A stretch of 5,794 bases of DNA from Clostridiaceae bacterium (GTDB lineage Bacteria > Bacillota > Clostridia > UBA1212 > DUPL01): contig JAAYLF010000033.1 of the NCBI GenBank assembly GCA_012522035.1, positions 1 through 5,794 of the forward strand, given 5' to 3'. Shown piece after piece: positions 5,754 to 5,794 of the stretch. The notes under the pieces were generated by a model. That model was not told where the DNA came from. It saw only the letters and a program-made list of their open reading frames with translations, and searched no databases. The position numbers and the translations under genes are program-made. The stretch's first letter is position 1, and every line of letters begins with the position of its first letter.

Positions 5754-5794
5754 TTTTATGACATGAAAATAGAATTTGCACCTTGAAAACTTAA

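Noticed and set aside
5740..5763. TGTCAT ... ATGACA inverted repeat overlapping the T-run
   Set aside because: Six-base arms with a 12-base T-rich spacer are weak, and it overlaps the longer, better-matched inverted repeat at 5722-5753.
5764..5794. Possible CRISPR repeat fragment at the right edge (GTTTTCAAGGTGCAAATTC on the minus strand)
   Set aside because: Only one copy is visible and no spacer-repeat periodicity or cas gene is present in the window.

Overview
The window looks like a chromosomal segment from a low-to-moderate G+C, Gram-positive anaerobe of the Clostridia. This is inferred from A+T-rich intergenic DNA, strong AGGAGG-type ribosome binding sites, TTG start codons, a lipoprotein signal with an LAGC lipobox, an LTA-synthase-type membrane sulfatase, and Thr/Pro/Lys-rich linkers of the kind common on clostridial surface proteins. 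A cellulolytic clostridium (Acetivibrio/Ruminiclostridium-like) would fit, but the species cannot be fixed from this sequence. No mobile element, CRISPR array, tRNA or rRNA gene was recognised.

Layout: (1) Positions 10-2220 (+) encode a polytopic membrane protein with an extracellular sulfatase-fold catalytic domain of the lipoteichoic acid synthase family and an extra C-terminal beta-rich domain; its 5' end lies at the window edge. A hairpin terminator follows at 2241-2277. (2) A promoter at 2281-2308 and a good RBS drive a TTG-started lipoprotein (2343-3956, +) related to sialate O-acetylesterases, with unusual substitutions at conserved positions. (3) A compact hairpin at 3959-3983 separates it from a convergent two-gene unit. 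(4) On the minus strand, 5661-4801 and then 4779-3985 are tandem paralogues 21 bp apart. Each has a signal peptide, a carbohydrate-binding-like beta-sandwich, a Thr/Pro/Lys-rich stalk, one transmembrane helix and a short basic tail. A strong sigma-A-like promoter (TTGAAT-17-TATTAT) lies upstream, with an A+T-rich inverted repeat just beyond its -35 box.

All four products are predicted to act at the outer face of the membrane or in the cell wall: a polymer or headgroup phosphotransferase, a membrane-tethered esterase-like protein and two stalked surface proteins. They are in at least three transcription units, so a shared pathway is a hypothesis only. The least explained parts are the paralogous stalked pair, the extra C-terminal domain on the LTA-synthase homologue, and the esterase homologue that lacks the usual aspartate of its catalytic block.
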